Shown piece after piece: positions 44,029-54,621 of a DNA stretch of 64,000 bases. Position 1 is the stretch's first letter; each line of letters starts with the position of its first letter. Source of the DNA: Closterium sp. Naga37s-1 (Eukaryota; Streptophyta; Zygnematophyceae; Desmidiales; Closteriaceae); NCBI GenBank assembly GCA_947471745.1, contig CANJKZ010000460.1, forward strand, positions 356,001 through 420,000, written 5' to 3'. The notes beneath the pieces are model-generated. The model did not search any database, was not told the DNA's origin, and saw only the letters and a program-made list of their open reading frames with translations. A program made the position numbers and the translations under genes.

Positions 44029-47000
44029 ATGTGTGGACACAATTTTACCGGGCTTTTACCCGGCTTCTTTAGTATGTCACTTGGCCCTGCCGAGTGGCGC
44101 ACAAATTTCGGTGCACTCAAATTGGAAATGACCGCTCGCGACAGCCATTTTATTCCTCGGTCTCCGTCACCGTCCTTCACTAGTACCAAACAGGCCGTTT
44201 CTCATTCTCCCTTCATAGTTTCGAGAACAATGTCAAAGTATGCGGAAGAAGATACATCCGAGTCTCTCCCCGATCGCGAGTGTGGCGTTGGGCCCACATC
44301 AACTGAAAACACTTCCCCATGGCTTCCGCCATCGCCTTCCGCCGTGCGCAGCCCGCACGCGGAAGTTGTTCGGCGGAAGGCTACCTCGTCGAAGGACATG
44401 GACGAGGAGTGGGGCGATTACCCCGCGCACGCGGAAGAATGCGCGGAAGGGGAAGGCGCAATCACCGCCGACGAATGCGCGGAATCACCGAGCACGCTGA
44501 CGAATGCGTGGAAGGGGAAGGCGCAATGTGCGGGTGGGTTTCTCCGCCTATTGCGTGGGGGGGGAAGTGCAGCCCGCGAACCAGGCGCTTCCGCGAACGC
44601 CCCTTCTGCGCGCTCTTCCGGCGACCTTTTCGGCTTCCGCCGCGCGCGGGGCGGGCGGTCGATGTCGTGGGATAAAGCTCCCGCCGAGATCCGCGGAGAT
44701 GATAAAAGCGCCAGATCCGCACCAGCAGAGAGAGGAGCCGCGGAAGGCACGCGGGAAAAAGCAGGACGCGGCGGGCGAACTTCCCCAGCAGGATCCGGGG
44801 AAACCCGCGGCTCACGCGCAGCAGGATCCGGGGAGAAAACCCGCGGCTCACGCGCGGCAGGATCCGGAGAAACCCGCGGCTCACGCGCAGCAGGATCCGG
44901 GGAAACCCGCGGCTCACGCGCCATCCGTGTACCAGAATCGCCGTCGAATGCGGAGAAGGGATCCTTTTCAACTGACGAGGTGTCAGCGGCCGTTGGTGGA
45001 CACGTGGATGATGACATGTCCAACTTTGCGGACTTTTACTTGCCCTTCGAGGCTGGTATAGGGCTCGGCGCGGAAGCATACGTTTCTACCTCGCCGAAGC
45101 CAATACCCGCCCCGAAGGACAAACCACCGCCCTCAGATGCAGCTTCTCTTGCTTCTGCGGCCTTCCCCTTTTCTCCCGCCTCCCCTGCCTCTTCCGCGGC
45201 TCTTCCTCCTTCCGCATCCACCACCTCTTCCGCGGCGTTCCCCGCCTCTTCCGCCTCGCCGCATTCGCCCGCGCCCGCCGGGCGGCGTATGGCTCGTTCC
45301 GCGTCCGCCAATGCGCGTTCCCCCAACATGAGTGGGTATTCCGGTCACATCCTTCCGCCTCGGCGGAGTCTCACTGCGCAAAGAACTTCCGCCCATGGGG
45401 ACGAAATTTCCCCTTGGTCAGCCGCTTCCCCGCAATTCGACGCCTCCCCTTCTGCAGCAACGAGATCTCCCCGTAACGCCGCGCATAGAGCTGGTAATTC
45501 CATAGGTAGTGTTAACATTGACGGTGCCGCTACCACTTCTAACGCTGACGATAACCGTAGCGGTAATGTTAATAATGAGTACCGTGACGACGACAACGAC
45601 GACGACGAAGGCGCGGTGATGGCTCAGCCCATGCACCGGAAAGGCGCAAAACGAGGAGGTTCAGCGGACCTCGCGCCATCCGCAGAGGCGCAGCTGGTGG
45701 CAGCAGCGGCGGAAATGCTCCGCGGATTGGGCAGCGGGGCGCAGCAGACCGGGGGAGTCGGAGGGGCGGGAAACCGGGGCTTACACAGCGTCGCTTCCCC
45801 CACTGGAAGCGCTGCCGCTGGAAGGGTTTCTCCTAGCGAGCGGCAAGGCAGCTTACAACGGGGCAGCTTACAACGAGGCAGCATACAGCGAAGCGGTGCT
45901 CGCAGCAGCATCAGTAACGGCAGCAGCGCAAACAGCAGCTTTAAGGAGAGATCCAGCTTTAAGAATGGAGGCGGCGGCGCCGGGGGTGGTCCTGGGGGTG
46001 GTCCTGGGGGTGCATCCGCGATAAGGAGGTTCTCGTTAGAAGTCCAGGAGCGGCTGAAGCAGCTGCAGGTGTCGTTTGATGATTCCGCGGCCGGAGCTGA
46101 CTCCGATCATGCGAGTCCTTTTGACGAGGGTGCTTATAACGAGGGTGCTGAGAGTGCTTATACCGAGGGCGCTGATGGTGAACGGGGGCGGCTGAATACT
46201 GCTGGGCAAGTTGAAGCTGCAGCGGCGCATGCGGTTTCAATGAACGCTCATGTGTTGGGGAACGCTCCTATGCTCTCCCCGCCACCCTCCCCCTCCGCCG
46301 CCTCCCACAAACCCTCCCCCCAATCCCACTCCTCATTCTCCCCCAATGCGCCCCCCCACCCTCCCGCCTCCTCCTTCCCCTTCCACGCCCGCATGCCTTC
46401 CCCTTCCGCCTCCCTTCACGCACCCCCCACTTCCCACCAACAACCCTCTGCCAACCCCATCCCGCAGCCGTCCTCCCCTCACGCCCCAACTTCTTCTCCA
46501 TCCTCCTCCCCCTCAAGCCAACACAAGCCAATCCCCGCCATATTCTCCCACCCTTCCCCTATTACCACCCCCCCGCTTCACCCTACTGCCCCTTTCGCCC
46601 TGCTCGCCTTTTCTCCCACTGACTCCCCCAACTGCGCCTCCCCCTTCCCCTCCGCCCCCTCCCCCACCTGTCCCCCCGTATCCCCCTCCAAGCCTCCGCG
46701 CTCCCCCACCTCTTCCCCCGGGCTCTCCCCCTCTTCGTCCCGCCACTTTCACCGCGCCTCTTCTATCCGCTCCCCCACCCACCTCTCCCCGTCCGCTTTC
46801 CAGGAACCCCTTCCTTCTCCAAATCCCCCTCACTCGGTCTCTTCTTGCCCAGATTGCACCCACCGCTACCCCTCCCTTGGTCTTAGCCATATCTCCCCTT
46901 CTTCCCTGCCACGCCACGAGTTACCCTCAAGTATCAGTGGTATGGGAATGGGGACACGCATGGGGGGAGGTACGGGTTTGGGCACAGGTGTGGGAACTGG

Positions 47001-47625
47001 TATAGAAATGGGTATGGTTACAGGTATGGTCCGGGGACAGGATCAGAGGCACCAGCGAAGTGTTTCCGAATTGACTCCCAACAGTAGCCCAACCGACCTC
47101 TACCCTCCCTCACACCACCTCATCCCTCCCAACATGCCCAATACTGCCACCCCAGGGGCCACCGCCATCGCCACCCAAAGAAATAACCCCCAAGCAAGAG
47201 GGATGCTGCACACTGCCTCTCCCTCTTTCTCACCTTTTCACCATCTCATTCCTTCTCCAGAAGAGAGCAAGGTGGGAACGGGTACAAACCAGACTCTACG
47301 GGCGTTTACGCGGTCCCAGAGTGCGGATTGCGTTGAGGGATCGACAGCTTTGGAGGAGACAAGAGTGAGGGTGCAGGCAGGGAATGGTCGGCGGTTCATG
47401 CGGAGAAACTCTGTCGATGGAGGCTCCTTTGGGGGCCCTTTGGGGGCACGCATGGGGTATGCTGCAATGGCAGCGCATGGGAGGGGTGCGAGGAGCCCTA
47501 TCAAGTCGTGCATATCCCCGGCGAATGGGTCTGGAGGAGCGAAGCTGAGGAAGCAGGTGTCGTTCAATAAGGTCGTGCAAGTGCGGAGGTTCACGTCTTG
47601 CGACACCAGCCCTGAATACTACTGA
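44029..47625 (+). CDS. Host protein, disordered Ser/Pro/Gly-rich, PP1-docking-like C-terminus
   Basis: An open frame of up to 1198 codons without introns. Starts at 44128 (MTARDSHF) or 44230 (MSKYAEED, A at -3) are as likely as 44029. I do not recognise a folded domain or family. Visible: four copies of an 11-residue unit AGSGETRGSRA (44800-44935), a QRGSLQRGS repeat (45845-45890), a Pro/Ser tract (about residues 745-960), a Gly/Met-rich stretch near 46935-47035, and several basophilic phosphosite-like motifs (RRFSLE, RSVSEL, RSQSAD, RRNSVD). The end reads KQVSFNKVVQVRRF from residue 1175, which fits an RVxF plus hydrophobic pair PP1-binding pattern. A regulatory scaffold is inference. It lies between elements K and G and has normal coding character. 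Confidence 0.65.
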   Translation: MCGHNFTGLLPGFFSMSLGPAEWRTNFGALKLEMTARDSHFIPRSPSPSFTSTKQAVSHSPFIVSRTMSKYAEEDTSESLPDRECGVGPTSTENTSPWLPPSPSAVRSPHAEVVRRKATSSKDMDEEWGDYPAHAEECAEGEGAITADECAESPSTLTNAWKGKAQCAGGFLRLLRGGGSAAREPGASANAPSARSSGDLFGFRRARGGRSMSWDKAPAEIRGDDKSARSAPAERGAAEGTREKAGRGGRTSPAGSGETRGSRAAGSGEKTRGSRAAGSGETRGSRAAGSGETRGSRAIRVPESPSNAEKGSFSTDEVSAAVGGHVDDDMSNFADFYLPFEAGIGLGAEAYVSTSPKPIPAPKDKPPPSDAASLASAAFPFSPASPASSAALPPSASTTSSAAFPASSASPHSPAPAGRRMARSASANARSPNMSGYSGHILPPRRSLTAQRTSAHGDEISPWSAASPQFDASPSAATRSPRNAAHRAGNSIGSVNIDGAATTSNADDNRSGNVNNEYRDDDNDDDEGAVMAQPMHRKGAKRGGSADLAPSAEAQLVAAAAEMLRGLGSGAQQTGGVGGAGNRGLHSVASPTGSAAAGRVSPSERQGSLQRGSLQRGSIQRSGARSSISNGSSANSSFKERSSFKNGGGGAGGGPGGGPGGASAIRRFSLEVQERLKQLQVSFDDSAAGADSDHASPFDEGAYNEGAESAYTEGADGERGRLNTAGQVEAAAAHAVSMNAHVLGNAPMLSPPPSPSAASHKPSPQSHSSFSPNAPPHPPASSFPFHARMPSPSASLHAPPTSHQQPSANPIPQPSSPHAPTSSPSSSPSSQHKPIPAIFSHPSPITTPPLHPTAPFALLAFSPTDSPNCASPFPSAPSPTCPPVSPSKPPRSPTSSPGLSPSSSRHFHRASSIRSPTHLSPSAFQEPLPSPNPPHSVSSCPDCTHRYPSLGLSHISPSSLPRHELPSSISGMGMGTRMGGGTGLGTGVGTGIEMGMVTGMVRGQDQRHQRSVSELTPNSSPTDLYPPSHHLIPPNMPNTATPGATAIATQRNNPQARGMLHTASPSFSPFHHLIPSPEESKVGTGTNQTLRAFTRSQSADCVEGSTALEETRVRVQAGNGRRFMRRNSVDGGSFGGPLGARMGYAAMAAHGRGARSPIKSCISPANGSGGAKLRKQVSFNKVVQVRRFTSCDTSPEYY

Positions 47626-48218
47626 GTGGTGCTTGTTGCGAGCGAACGGAGCGGGAGGGAGGAGGGACGCTGAAGAAGCAGGTGTCGTTTAATTAGGTCG
47701 TGCAGGTGTGGAGGTTCACATCTTGTGACGCCAGCCCTGAACACTGAGTCGACTTTGAAAGGAGGGGTGCAAAGAGCAGCCGCCCATCAAGTCCTGACCT
47801 GATCGCGACGCCAGCCCTGAATACTGAGTGGTGCTTGTTGCGAGCCAACGGAGCGGGAGGAGCGAAGCTGAAGAAGCAGGTGTCGTTTCATAGGGTGGTG
47901 CGGGTGCGTGTGAGGAGATTCTCCTTTACGATGGCAGCATTGGGTGATGAAGAGTCATGGGAAATACATGACATGACAAGACGTGACATGACATGGCAGG
48001 GGTGATCATGGCTTCATGGGGCATTTTTTTTTTTTTTTTTCCGTAATTGCATGTATGGCTTCTGATGGATGACCAGGATGAGAAGTAGGGTGAGCTGAAG
48101 AAGCAGGAGTAGTTCTGCTGGGTTGTGTGAGCGCACATTTTATCCTTGTTCGGTGCATGGATAGGTGGGTGAAGTGGACGTCAATAATATGACATACACA
48201 CCACAATATGCATGGCAG
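47626..48218 (+). repeat. Three decayed tandem copies of the host gene's last segment
   Basis: The intact end has gctgaggaagcaggtgtcgtt at about 47544-47564. Near copies occur at about 47671 (followed by taattaggtcgtgcaggtg and the block cacatcttgtgacgccagccctgaacactga), about 47869 and, more weakly, about 48097 (ctgaagaagcaggag then a stop). Between them cttgttgcgagc-aacggagcgggagg recurs. Copies two and four have stops within the motif; copy three still reads KKQVSFHRVVRVRVRRF. The rest to 48218 has a poly-T run (48026-48041) and no other feature. Confidence 0.75.
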
Positions 48219-48327
48219 TGTCAAAAATGAAAGTGTTGGTTTCACTAAGGTTGGTTGGGGTACATAAACCTAACCCTAACAAATGTACCCCCTATAACAC
48301 ACATCACTAAGACTACAACATTTGACG
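48219..48327 (-). repeat. G 3' LTR
   Basis: On the minus strand it begins cGTCAAATG (T mutated) after a purine tract atgggggtg and ends CTTTCATTTTTGACA. Confidence 0.9.
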
Positions 48328-48339
48328 CACCCCCATAGT

Positions 48340-50420
48340 CTAATTGAGGGGTGTCAAGCAAAACCAAAAGTGTGCGGTCACAAGACCAGTCACAAAGAAA
48401 CACCTCTGGTGTTCACAAGGCGGTAGGGCCTTGGTGAAGATGTCTGCAGTGTTGGCCTCGGACTCAACAAAGTCGAAACGAGCCTGTCCACGCCTCTGCA
48501 ACTCTCGCAGAAGAAAGTACCTGACGTTAATGTGCTTCACTATGCTCTCCAGTCGTGGCTCTCGACAGAGGAGAATCGTCGCCTTGTTATCAGTGAACAA
48601 GGTCGGCGCAGAGCTCGGCCGCTCACTAAGGTCAGTGAGCAAGAACGTCAGCCAGTGCAACTCCTGTGCAGCCATAGCTCCAGCGTAGATCTCGGCCTCA
48701 GCAGTAGAGGTCGAGACCGAGGAGGAACGTGTGGACCTCCACGAAATAGCTCCAGAGCCCAGGCTGAAACAGTACCCTTGGGTAGACCTGTGCGTCTCGG
48801 CGTCGTTAGCATAAGAAGAGTCACAGTGACCAGTAAGCACGACGTCCTGTCTCCCTCCAAGAACTAGCCCCACGCCTGATGTCGTCGCTAGGTACTTTGC
48901 CACCCTCACAACAGCTGTCCAGTGAACTGGACGGTGTCTCCCTGGCGCAACAAAGCGAGCAAGGATGCTGAGAGGGAAGGCGAGGTCCGGGCGAGTACAA
49001 GTCAACAGGTACATGAGGCAGCCCACAAGCTCTGCGTAAGGACCACTTGGCTCAAACGGCTCGTCAGGAAGGGGTCCGGTGAGTCTGTGGTCAACGGCAA
49101 GAGGTGTGCACTGTACAGTAGAGTGCTGAAGCTCGAACCGCTGAAGGACCTGCTGCACCATGTGTGACTGTGAGAGTGTAATGGTGCGAGCAGCTCTGTC
49201 CCTGGTGATCTGCAGGCCAAGGTAGTGGCGCAACTCACCAAGGTCAGTGCAAGTGTGTCTCTTCTGTAGTTCGAGCTTCACGTCAGCCAAAGCAACCCTG
49301 TCAGCAGTGGCGAAAACCAGGTCGTCGACGTAGACCAGTACAAAGAACGGTGTGGAGCCACGACAAACGAACAGCGACGGGTCGGCAGAAGAAGGCTGGA
49401 AACCAAGGTCAGAAAGGGTAGAGCGAAGAGTGTCGTGCCACTCACGAGGAGCCTGACGGAGACCGTAGACCGTCCCCTACGCCTCCACTCGGTCCCATGA
49501 GGGAAAGTGCCAGTGAAGGCAGAGGGACGACGTAACCAGACCTCCTCGTGTAGGCTACCCTGAAGGAAAGCAGTGGAGAAGTCAAGAGAGTGTAACTCGT
49601 AGTCTCTCTGTGCTACTACGTGCAGTAACACCCGAAGAGTGGTCATCTTCGGGGTAGGCACGAAGGTCTGAAAGAAGTCAACTCCCTCGCGCTGACTGAA
49701 ACCTCTGGCCACATAGCGCGCCTTGAAGACTGGAGGAGATCCCGGTGGCCGCTTCACCCAGAAGATCCACATGCCATCGACTACGTTTGCCCCAAGGGGG
49801 GGAACCTCGTCGACGTAGGTGCTTGTGGATCTGTAGGAGGCCATCTTTGAGTCCATGGCAGCTCTCCACTGAGAGGCCCAAGGCCCTGACACTGCCTTAG
49901 CGTAAGTGCGAGGAGTCGGTATGTCAAGGGCGTCGGGGTCTCCCTCAGGGGCGAGCAGCATGGCACAGAGACAAGGGGAAGCGGCTGCCAGGAACTCCGG
50001 CTCAAACTGCCTGTCCTCTAGGGCGTCACAGACAAGGGCAGACTCACCCCCGATGGCCAGAGGACTGGTAGGAGGAGCAGCCACAAGAATGGTGGCGTAG
50101 TCAAGGCAGCAATTAGAGGCAAACTCAGTGACTGCGGCAGTAAGTGCGGAGACAGAGGACAGAGAAGCACGTGGGTCGGTAACAAGAGAGGCGAGAACAC
50201 GAGAGAGAACAGGACGGTACGTGCGGTAGTAATCTATGATAGGAGTAGAGAGGGAAGCAGTGAGAGCCGACTCAGGAGGAGAAGGAAGTGCAGAAGGAGA
50301 CAAACGAGGCAGACTAGAACGAAACAGGGCAGTACGAAGGTCAGTGAAGGGAACAGGGGACGAAGGACGAGCACGAGGAGAGCGACGTGAAGGCCAAGTG
50401 TGAGAAAAAGGAGGGGACAA
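48340..50420 (-). pseudogene. G reverse transcriptase and RNase H
   Basis: From the minus-strand start at 50420: PTPRTYAKAVSGPWASQW, ARYVARGFSQREGVDFFQTF, LDFSTAFLQGSLHEEVW, then a frameshift near 49480. The YVDD-type box lies in another frame near 49335. The frame is regained at about 49290: QKRHTCTDLGELRHYLGLQITRD and RNase H with GHCDSSYAND, AEAEIYAGAMAAQE, FTDNKATILL, KHINVRYFLLREL and ANTADIFTKAL, to a stop at 48340. RNase H residues are mostly present. RT is inactive through the shift. The overall layout is that of A-type pol. Confidence 0.85.
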
Positions 50421-52615
50421 GGGGGCAGAGGAGGAGGGAAAACAGCTGGGGAGGGGTCAGGAGGAGGAAGCGGAGGACCAGAGACGGGAGGAGAGGGGGG
50501 GGAGGGAGGAGAAGGAGAGGGGAGACCAAGGGTCCGAAGACCAGATACAGGAGGAGGAGGTGGCTGCTGCTGTTGCTGCTGCTGCGGCTGCTGTCGCGGC
50601 TGCTCCTGCTCTGGCTGCTGCTGCTGCTGTTGCTGCTGCTCTAGCCGCTGTAGCTCCAGCTGCTGCCGCTCCAACTCTCTCTCCTCTCGCTCCAACTGCA
50701 GCTGCTCCTCACGGGCATGGCGAACACGGGCCTAGTGCCGGGTCGGGTAGGGGTGGGGGGGAGGAGTAGTGTCCGGAGCGGTGGTAGCCCCAGGACCGCT
50801 CTCCAAAGAACCAGACGCACCACCCCCAGAGCCAGCACCACCAGAAGTAACAGGGTCCGTCCCAGGCTCTCCAGGTCCAGCAGAGGGCGCACCCCTAGTT
50901 GTAGCACCCCCAAGGACAGCTCCACTAACACCAGCTCCCCGAAGACTAGAGTCTCCTGCAGTCACGGGTTCAGCTCCAACTCCAGCACCCCCAGAACCAG
51001 GACCTCGCACAGGTACGCTCTCTGCTCCAATTCCAGCACCTCTAGAGCTAGCACCTCCAGGGTCCTCGCCATGAAAACCGGCTCCCGCAGGGTCTACTGT
51101 AGGCTGGGAGGAGGACTGTGGGGAAGGAGGCTGCACCTGAGGGGCTACCGAGGGGGGAGGGGTAGCGTGGGACACACCTGACGGGGCAGGACCAGGGGGG
51201 GGAGGCTGTACCGGGGGAGCAGGAGGGGGAGCTGAAGTCAAGAAGAGAGGGGCAGGAGGAACCGGGAGAACTCGACAGGGGTACCTGACGTAGTAGGGGA
51301 TGGACTCGTCGAAACGGACGTCACGAGATTCAAAGAACCAGTGAAGGGGAGGGTGGTAAAAGGTGTAGTCAGACGAGTCCTCAAGGAAACCAAGGAACAC
51401 GCAGGAAACAGCGTGAGGCGAGATCTTGTCCGCGGAGGTGTCGCGAACAAGTGCCGAGAGACACGTGACCAAAGGTTCAGCTGGTGAGCGGCGTACCGAA
51501 CCGCGTAGGGCCACAGAAAATGGGGGGCACGGGCGTGAGTCATGGAGGTGCGGGCGATCTCCATGACCAAGCCTATGCGACGCTCAGCAACCCCATTCTG
51601 CTGTGGGGACGCTGGAAGCGTCCGGGACTGACGGATGCCCTGCTCGCGACAGAATCCAGCGAGACTGCCAGAGCAAAACTCACCCCCGCGGTCGGAGTGA
51701 AGACAGCTGACAAGACGACCACGAGTGTCCGCAGTAGTAAAGCAACCACCGGATCAGCGTAGAAGTCACGTCGGACTTCTTCGCCAGGGGGAACACTGTG
51801 GTGTAGCGGGAGTAGTCGTCAACGACCACGAGAAAGAAACTCTCTCGCTCAGGGCCAGGGCGCGAGGCGGGGCCCCAGACGTCCAAGTGGAGAGTCTCGA
51901 AGGGCTCGGTGGCCGGACGAAGGGAGGAGGAGTGAGGGGTGGCGCGCAGCGGACCCTCGACGCAGGGACCGCAGGGTGGCGCAAGCGAAGGCGGCAACGA
52001 TGGCAAGACACGCGGGAGGCCTAAGACAAGACGCTGCCTAGACATAGCGCGCAGGCGAGAAATGGACGGGTGCCCCATCCGGTGGTGCCACAAAACAGTG
52101 GGGTGGGCAAGCGACCGGCCGGAGCACGACGCAACAACTGGACCAGACACTGGAACCTGACCAGACACAGCTACCTGGGGAGACGCGGCAACCTGGTGAG
52201 ACGCGGGAACCTGACGGGGGACAGTGACAGGGGTCGGGGGTAATAGGTGCTGCTGCTGCTGCTGCTGTCGTCGAGTCAGGTACCACGCCGCTGCTCCACC
52301 CCCTGCGGCTGGCAGACCAGTTGGTGGCTGACGAACCCGAGCGTCACCTCCACCAGCTGCAGCAGGGGAGTCACCGGCCGCTGCACGAGGTGCTCCTCCA
52401 GCGCCTGCACTCCCGCCGCCGCCGCTCGCCACGTCACCCCCACCGCCTCCGCCGCCTTCGCCCGCACCCTGACCGCCCCTCCTTCCACTCCTACCCCGAG
52501 ACCGCGAAGAAGTTGTAACAGCAGCTGCGGTCACGTCAGTAGCGGCAGTGGCGAGGGAGGCAGTAAAGGTGGGCAGCTGAGGGACAGTGCACCCGTGGAA
52601 CAGTGGAGGGGGCAC
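50421..52615 (-). pseudogene. G Gag Gly-rich end, integrase and linker; protease missing
   Basis: The 52615-start frame has a Gly/Arg-rich tract, then almost at once WYLTRRQQQQ, HHRMGHPS and CGPC zinc region, and integrase HLDVWGP, stopping at 51680. The HSDRGGEF-type block near 51695 and the PQQNG block near 51598 are in shifted frames. FVRDTSADK and CVFLGF follow. The linker is a Gly/Ala/Pro-rich frame to 50732, then a Gln/Pro-rich part with CAG-type repeats (50560-50645). No protease DSGAS box and no Cys/His motif lie between the Gly-rich tract and the zinc region, so about 1 kb was deleted. Confidence 0.75.
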
Positions 52616-53289
52616 AACACCAGAGGCAGAGGCTACCGAGCGGAGGCTGCTCTCGACGTCCTTGAGGGCCGACTCAAGGACCTCGATAGTGAGCTCGCTA
52701 GGGTGCTTCAGAAGAAGCGCGTCACGAACCGAGGGAGGCTAGTGGCAATGAAATAGATAGTAATCGCCATGGGGGGAGGGAGCAGTGCAAGCTGTGCGTT
52801 AGTGCAAGCAGCGCGGTAGCTAGAATCGAGCGAGCGCAAATGAGTGATCAAGTCAGCAGTGCGCTCAAACGAGGCGAGGTCAGGAAACAGGAACGGAAGG
52901 AACATGCGACCAAGAGAGACAGTGGTGGGAGTAGAGTAGCGGGCCTTGATCGCAGTCAGGAACTCACTAGCCGTGCGAACCTTAGTGAAGTGGGTCTCCT
53001 CAGACTCAGGGAGGAGGCTACTGAGGGCCATGCAGGCCGCAGCGTCACGCAAATTCCACGCTGTCACGTCAGCACGCTCGCGTGCATAACGGTCACTGTA
53101 TGCAGGTGTGGGGTCAGCTGCTAAGGGTGCAGGGTCAGCTGGTTCAGGTAGGTCACCGGAAGCGTGCACCCACAGAGTCTCGTGTGCATGAACCTGGCTC
53201 TCTAGGAGGCGGCGCGCACGCAGGAGCCAGACCGAGAACTCGAGCGGCCTACCCTCAGCGTCAAAGCGCAGGACCCTAGGGGTCGCCAT
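52616..53289 (-). pseudogene. G Gag N-terminal domain
   Basis: Minus-strand ATG at 53287-53289. MATPRVLRFDAEGRPLEFSVWLL, DVTAWNLRDAAACMALSSLLPE, FLTAIKARYSTPTTVSLGRMFLP and THLRSLDSSYRAA line up with the Gag N-terminal domain of A2 and E (LTFDAEG, LYDAVVARYSSPA, LRTSDARYRAA). The frame stops at 52708 after 193 codons, close to the point where A1 also shifts frame (PPPMAITIYF). It is diverged but clearly the same family. Confidence 0.8.
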
Positions 53290-54076
53290 AGCGGGAGCGT
53301 AGAGGTGGATACTGCTGCTGCCGATACCCTAAACGCCTAAAGGGCCTGCGTAGGGCGTGACAGACAGTGCGACACGACGGGACGGACGCGACTGGCAGGG
53401 ACGGGCGCGACAGGCGCGGACAGGCAGGGCGCACGGGGCGCGACGGACGGGCAGGGCGCAGCGGGGGCGCGACGGACGGGCAAGGCGCACGGGGCGCGAC
53501 GGACGGGCAGGGCGCACGGGGCACGACGGAAGGGCAGGGCGCACGGGGCGCGATGAACGGGCAGGGCGCAGCGGGGGCGCGACGGACGGGCAGGGCGCAC
53601 GGGGCGCGTGCGACGGGACGGGACGGGAAGCGCGACGCGGACGGGACAGGACGGACGGCGCGACGCGGCGGGACAGAAGGGGGGCGACGTGACGGGACAG
53701 CAGGGACAATGGGACGGGATGGGACAGCAGGGACGACGGGACGGGACGGGACAGCAGGGGCGACGGCACGGGACGGGACAGCAGGGGCGACGCGACGGCA
53801 GGGGCGACGGGACGGGACAGCAGGGGCGACGGGACAGCAGGGGCGACGCGACGGCAGGGACGACGGGACGGGACAGCAGGGGCGACGGGACGGGACGGGA
53901 CAGCAGAGGCGACGCGACGCAGGCGCAGCGGGCGCTAGGGCACGAGAGAGACGAGCGCGAGAGGCGCTAGGGGACAGTACAGGCGTAACGGGCACTAGGG
54001 TACGGGACAGGCTCGGGCGCTACGGACGTGAACGAGAGGAACGGGATCCTACAGGATCCTAACCTAGGTGATACCA
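53290..54076 (-). repeat. G leader: PBS, BamHI-like hairpin and GC-rich tandem array
   Basis: On the minus strand the PBS TGGTATCACC (54067-54076) is followed by a stem-loop of two GGATCC arms (54054-54059 and 54044-54049) with loop TGTA. The array then fills 53350-54000: on the plus strand gcgacgggacgggacagcaggg units and cgacgggcagggcgcacgggg units (about 29 bp). No GGGCCCACC motif is seen here. This is the same position and layout as in A1, A2, E and H with different unit sequence. Confidence 0.75.
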
Positions 54077-54184
54077 TGTCAAGAATGAAAGTGTTGGTTT
54101 CACTAAGGTTGGTTGGGTACATAAACCTAACCCTAACAGTTGTACCAGCTATAACACACATCACAAAGACTACAACATTTGACA
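54077..54184 (-). repeat. G 5' LTR (108 bp)
   Basis: On the minus strand it runs TGTCAAATG to CTTGACA and is followed by the PBS TGGTATCACC. Its outer flank is ggcag. Confidence 0.95.
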
Positions 54185-54189
54185 GGCAG

Positions 54190-54621
54190 GCCTAACCAGA
54201 AATGACGTTCCATAGATTGGCAGTCTTTAATGGCTTCTGAAAACAAATTACAATACTCTGAAGGCACTTGGGCCAAAAAAGAGGAGCTCTGACTGACTGC
54301 AGAGCGTGTCGCTACAAAATGCCAGACCAGCCTCTTGTCAGACTCGCCTCAAACCACTAATTTGCCGACTTGAACCAAGCTTCAATTTGACCATTTTGCT
54401 GCGAAGTGCGCACAAAAAAGCTTAGGGTGGCGTGATAGTGCGCGGCGTTAGAAGTATTTCGCCCACCGGGTAATTAATTTTACACACAAGATGTCATCAC
54501 ACAAGAAGGCGACGAAGTCTGGGTTAAGGTGGATGAAGTTGCAACGAATACGGTAGTGTTCCCGTTCCTTTTGTTTTTTCAGTGCCTTGTCCTTGACCTG
54601 TGCCTTGGTGAAGGTGATAGC
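54190..54621. other. Host sequence with a degenerate terminal-exon copy
   Basis: Most of this stretch has no recognisable feature. At about 54566-54610 the sequence gttccttttg...tgccttgtccttgacctgtgccttgg matches the terminal exon of the SF3B2-like gene (63046-63120, minus strand) but with disruptions. It is therefore a third, decayed copy. Element I inserted 10 bp to its right. Confidence 0.5.

Larger units (their letters stand above)
48219..54184 (-). mobile_element. G: minus-strand Ty1/copia element, TSD ggcag
   Basis: A 5966-bp element in minus orientation with short LTRs (54077-54184 and 48219-48327) and identical flanks ggcag at 48214-48218 and 54185-54189. Proteins are A-like but distinct (Gag starts MATPRVLRFDAEGRPLEF). 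It is about 1.3 kb shorter than A1/A2/E because the Cys/His motif and protease region are missing. LTRs differ at about seven positions plus one indel by eye, so it looks older than E or I. The first base of the 3' LTR has mutated from T to C. Confidence 0.95.

Noticed and set aside
50560..50769. Ala-rich plus-strand frame at 50560-50769 and Cys-rich frame at 50400-50735
   Set aside because: Antisense readings of the CAG/CTG-type Gln-rich linker of minus-strand element G.
53276..53995. Arg/Pro/Ser-rich minus frames upstream of G Gag as a possible extra protein
   Set aside because: The tandem array is the leader by position (between PBS and Gag), and the frame varies with repeat length.
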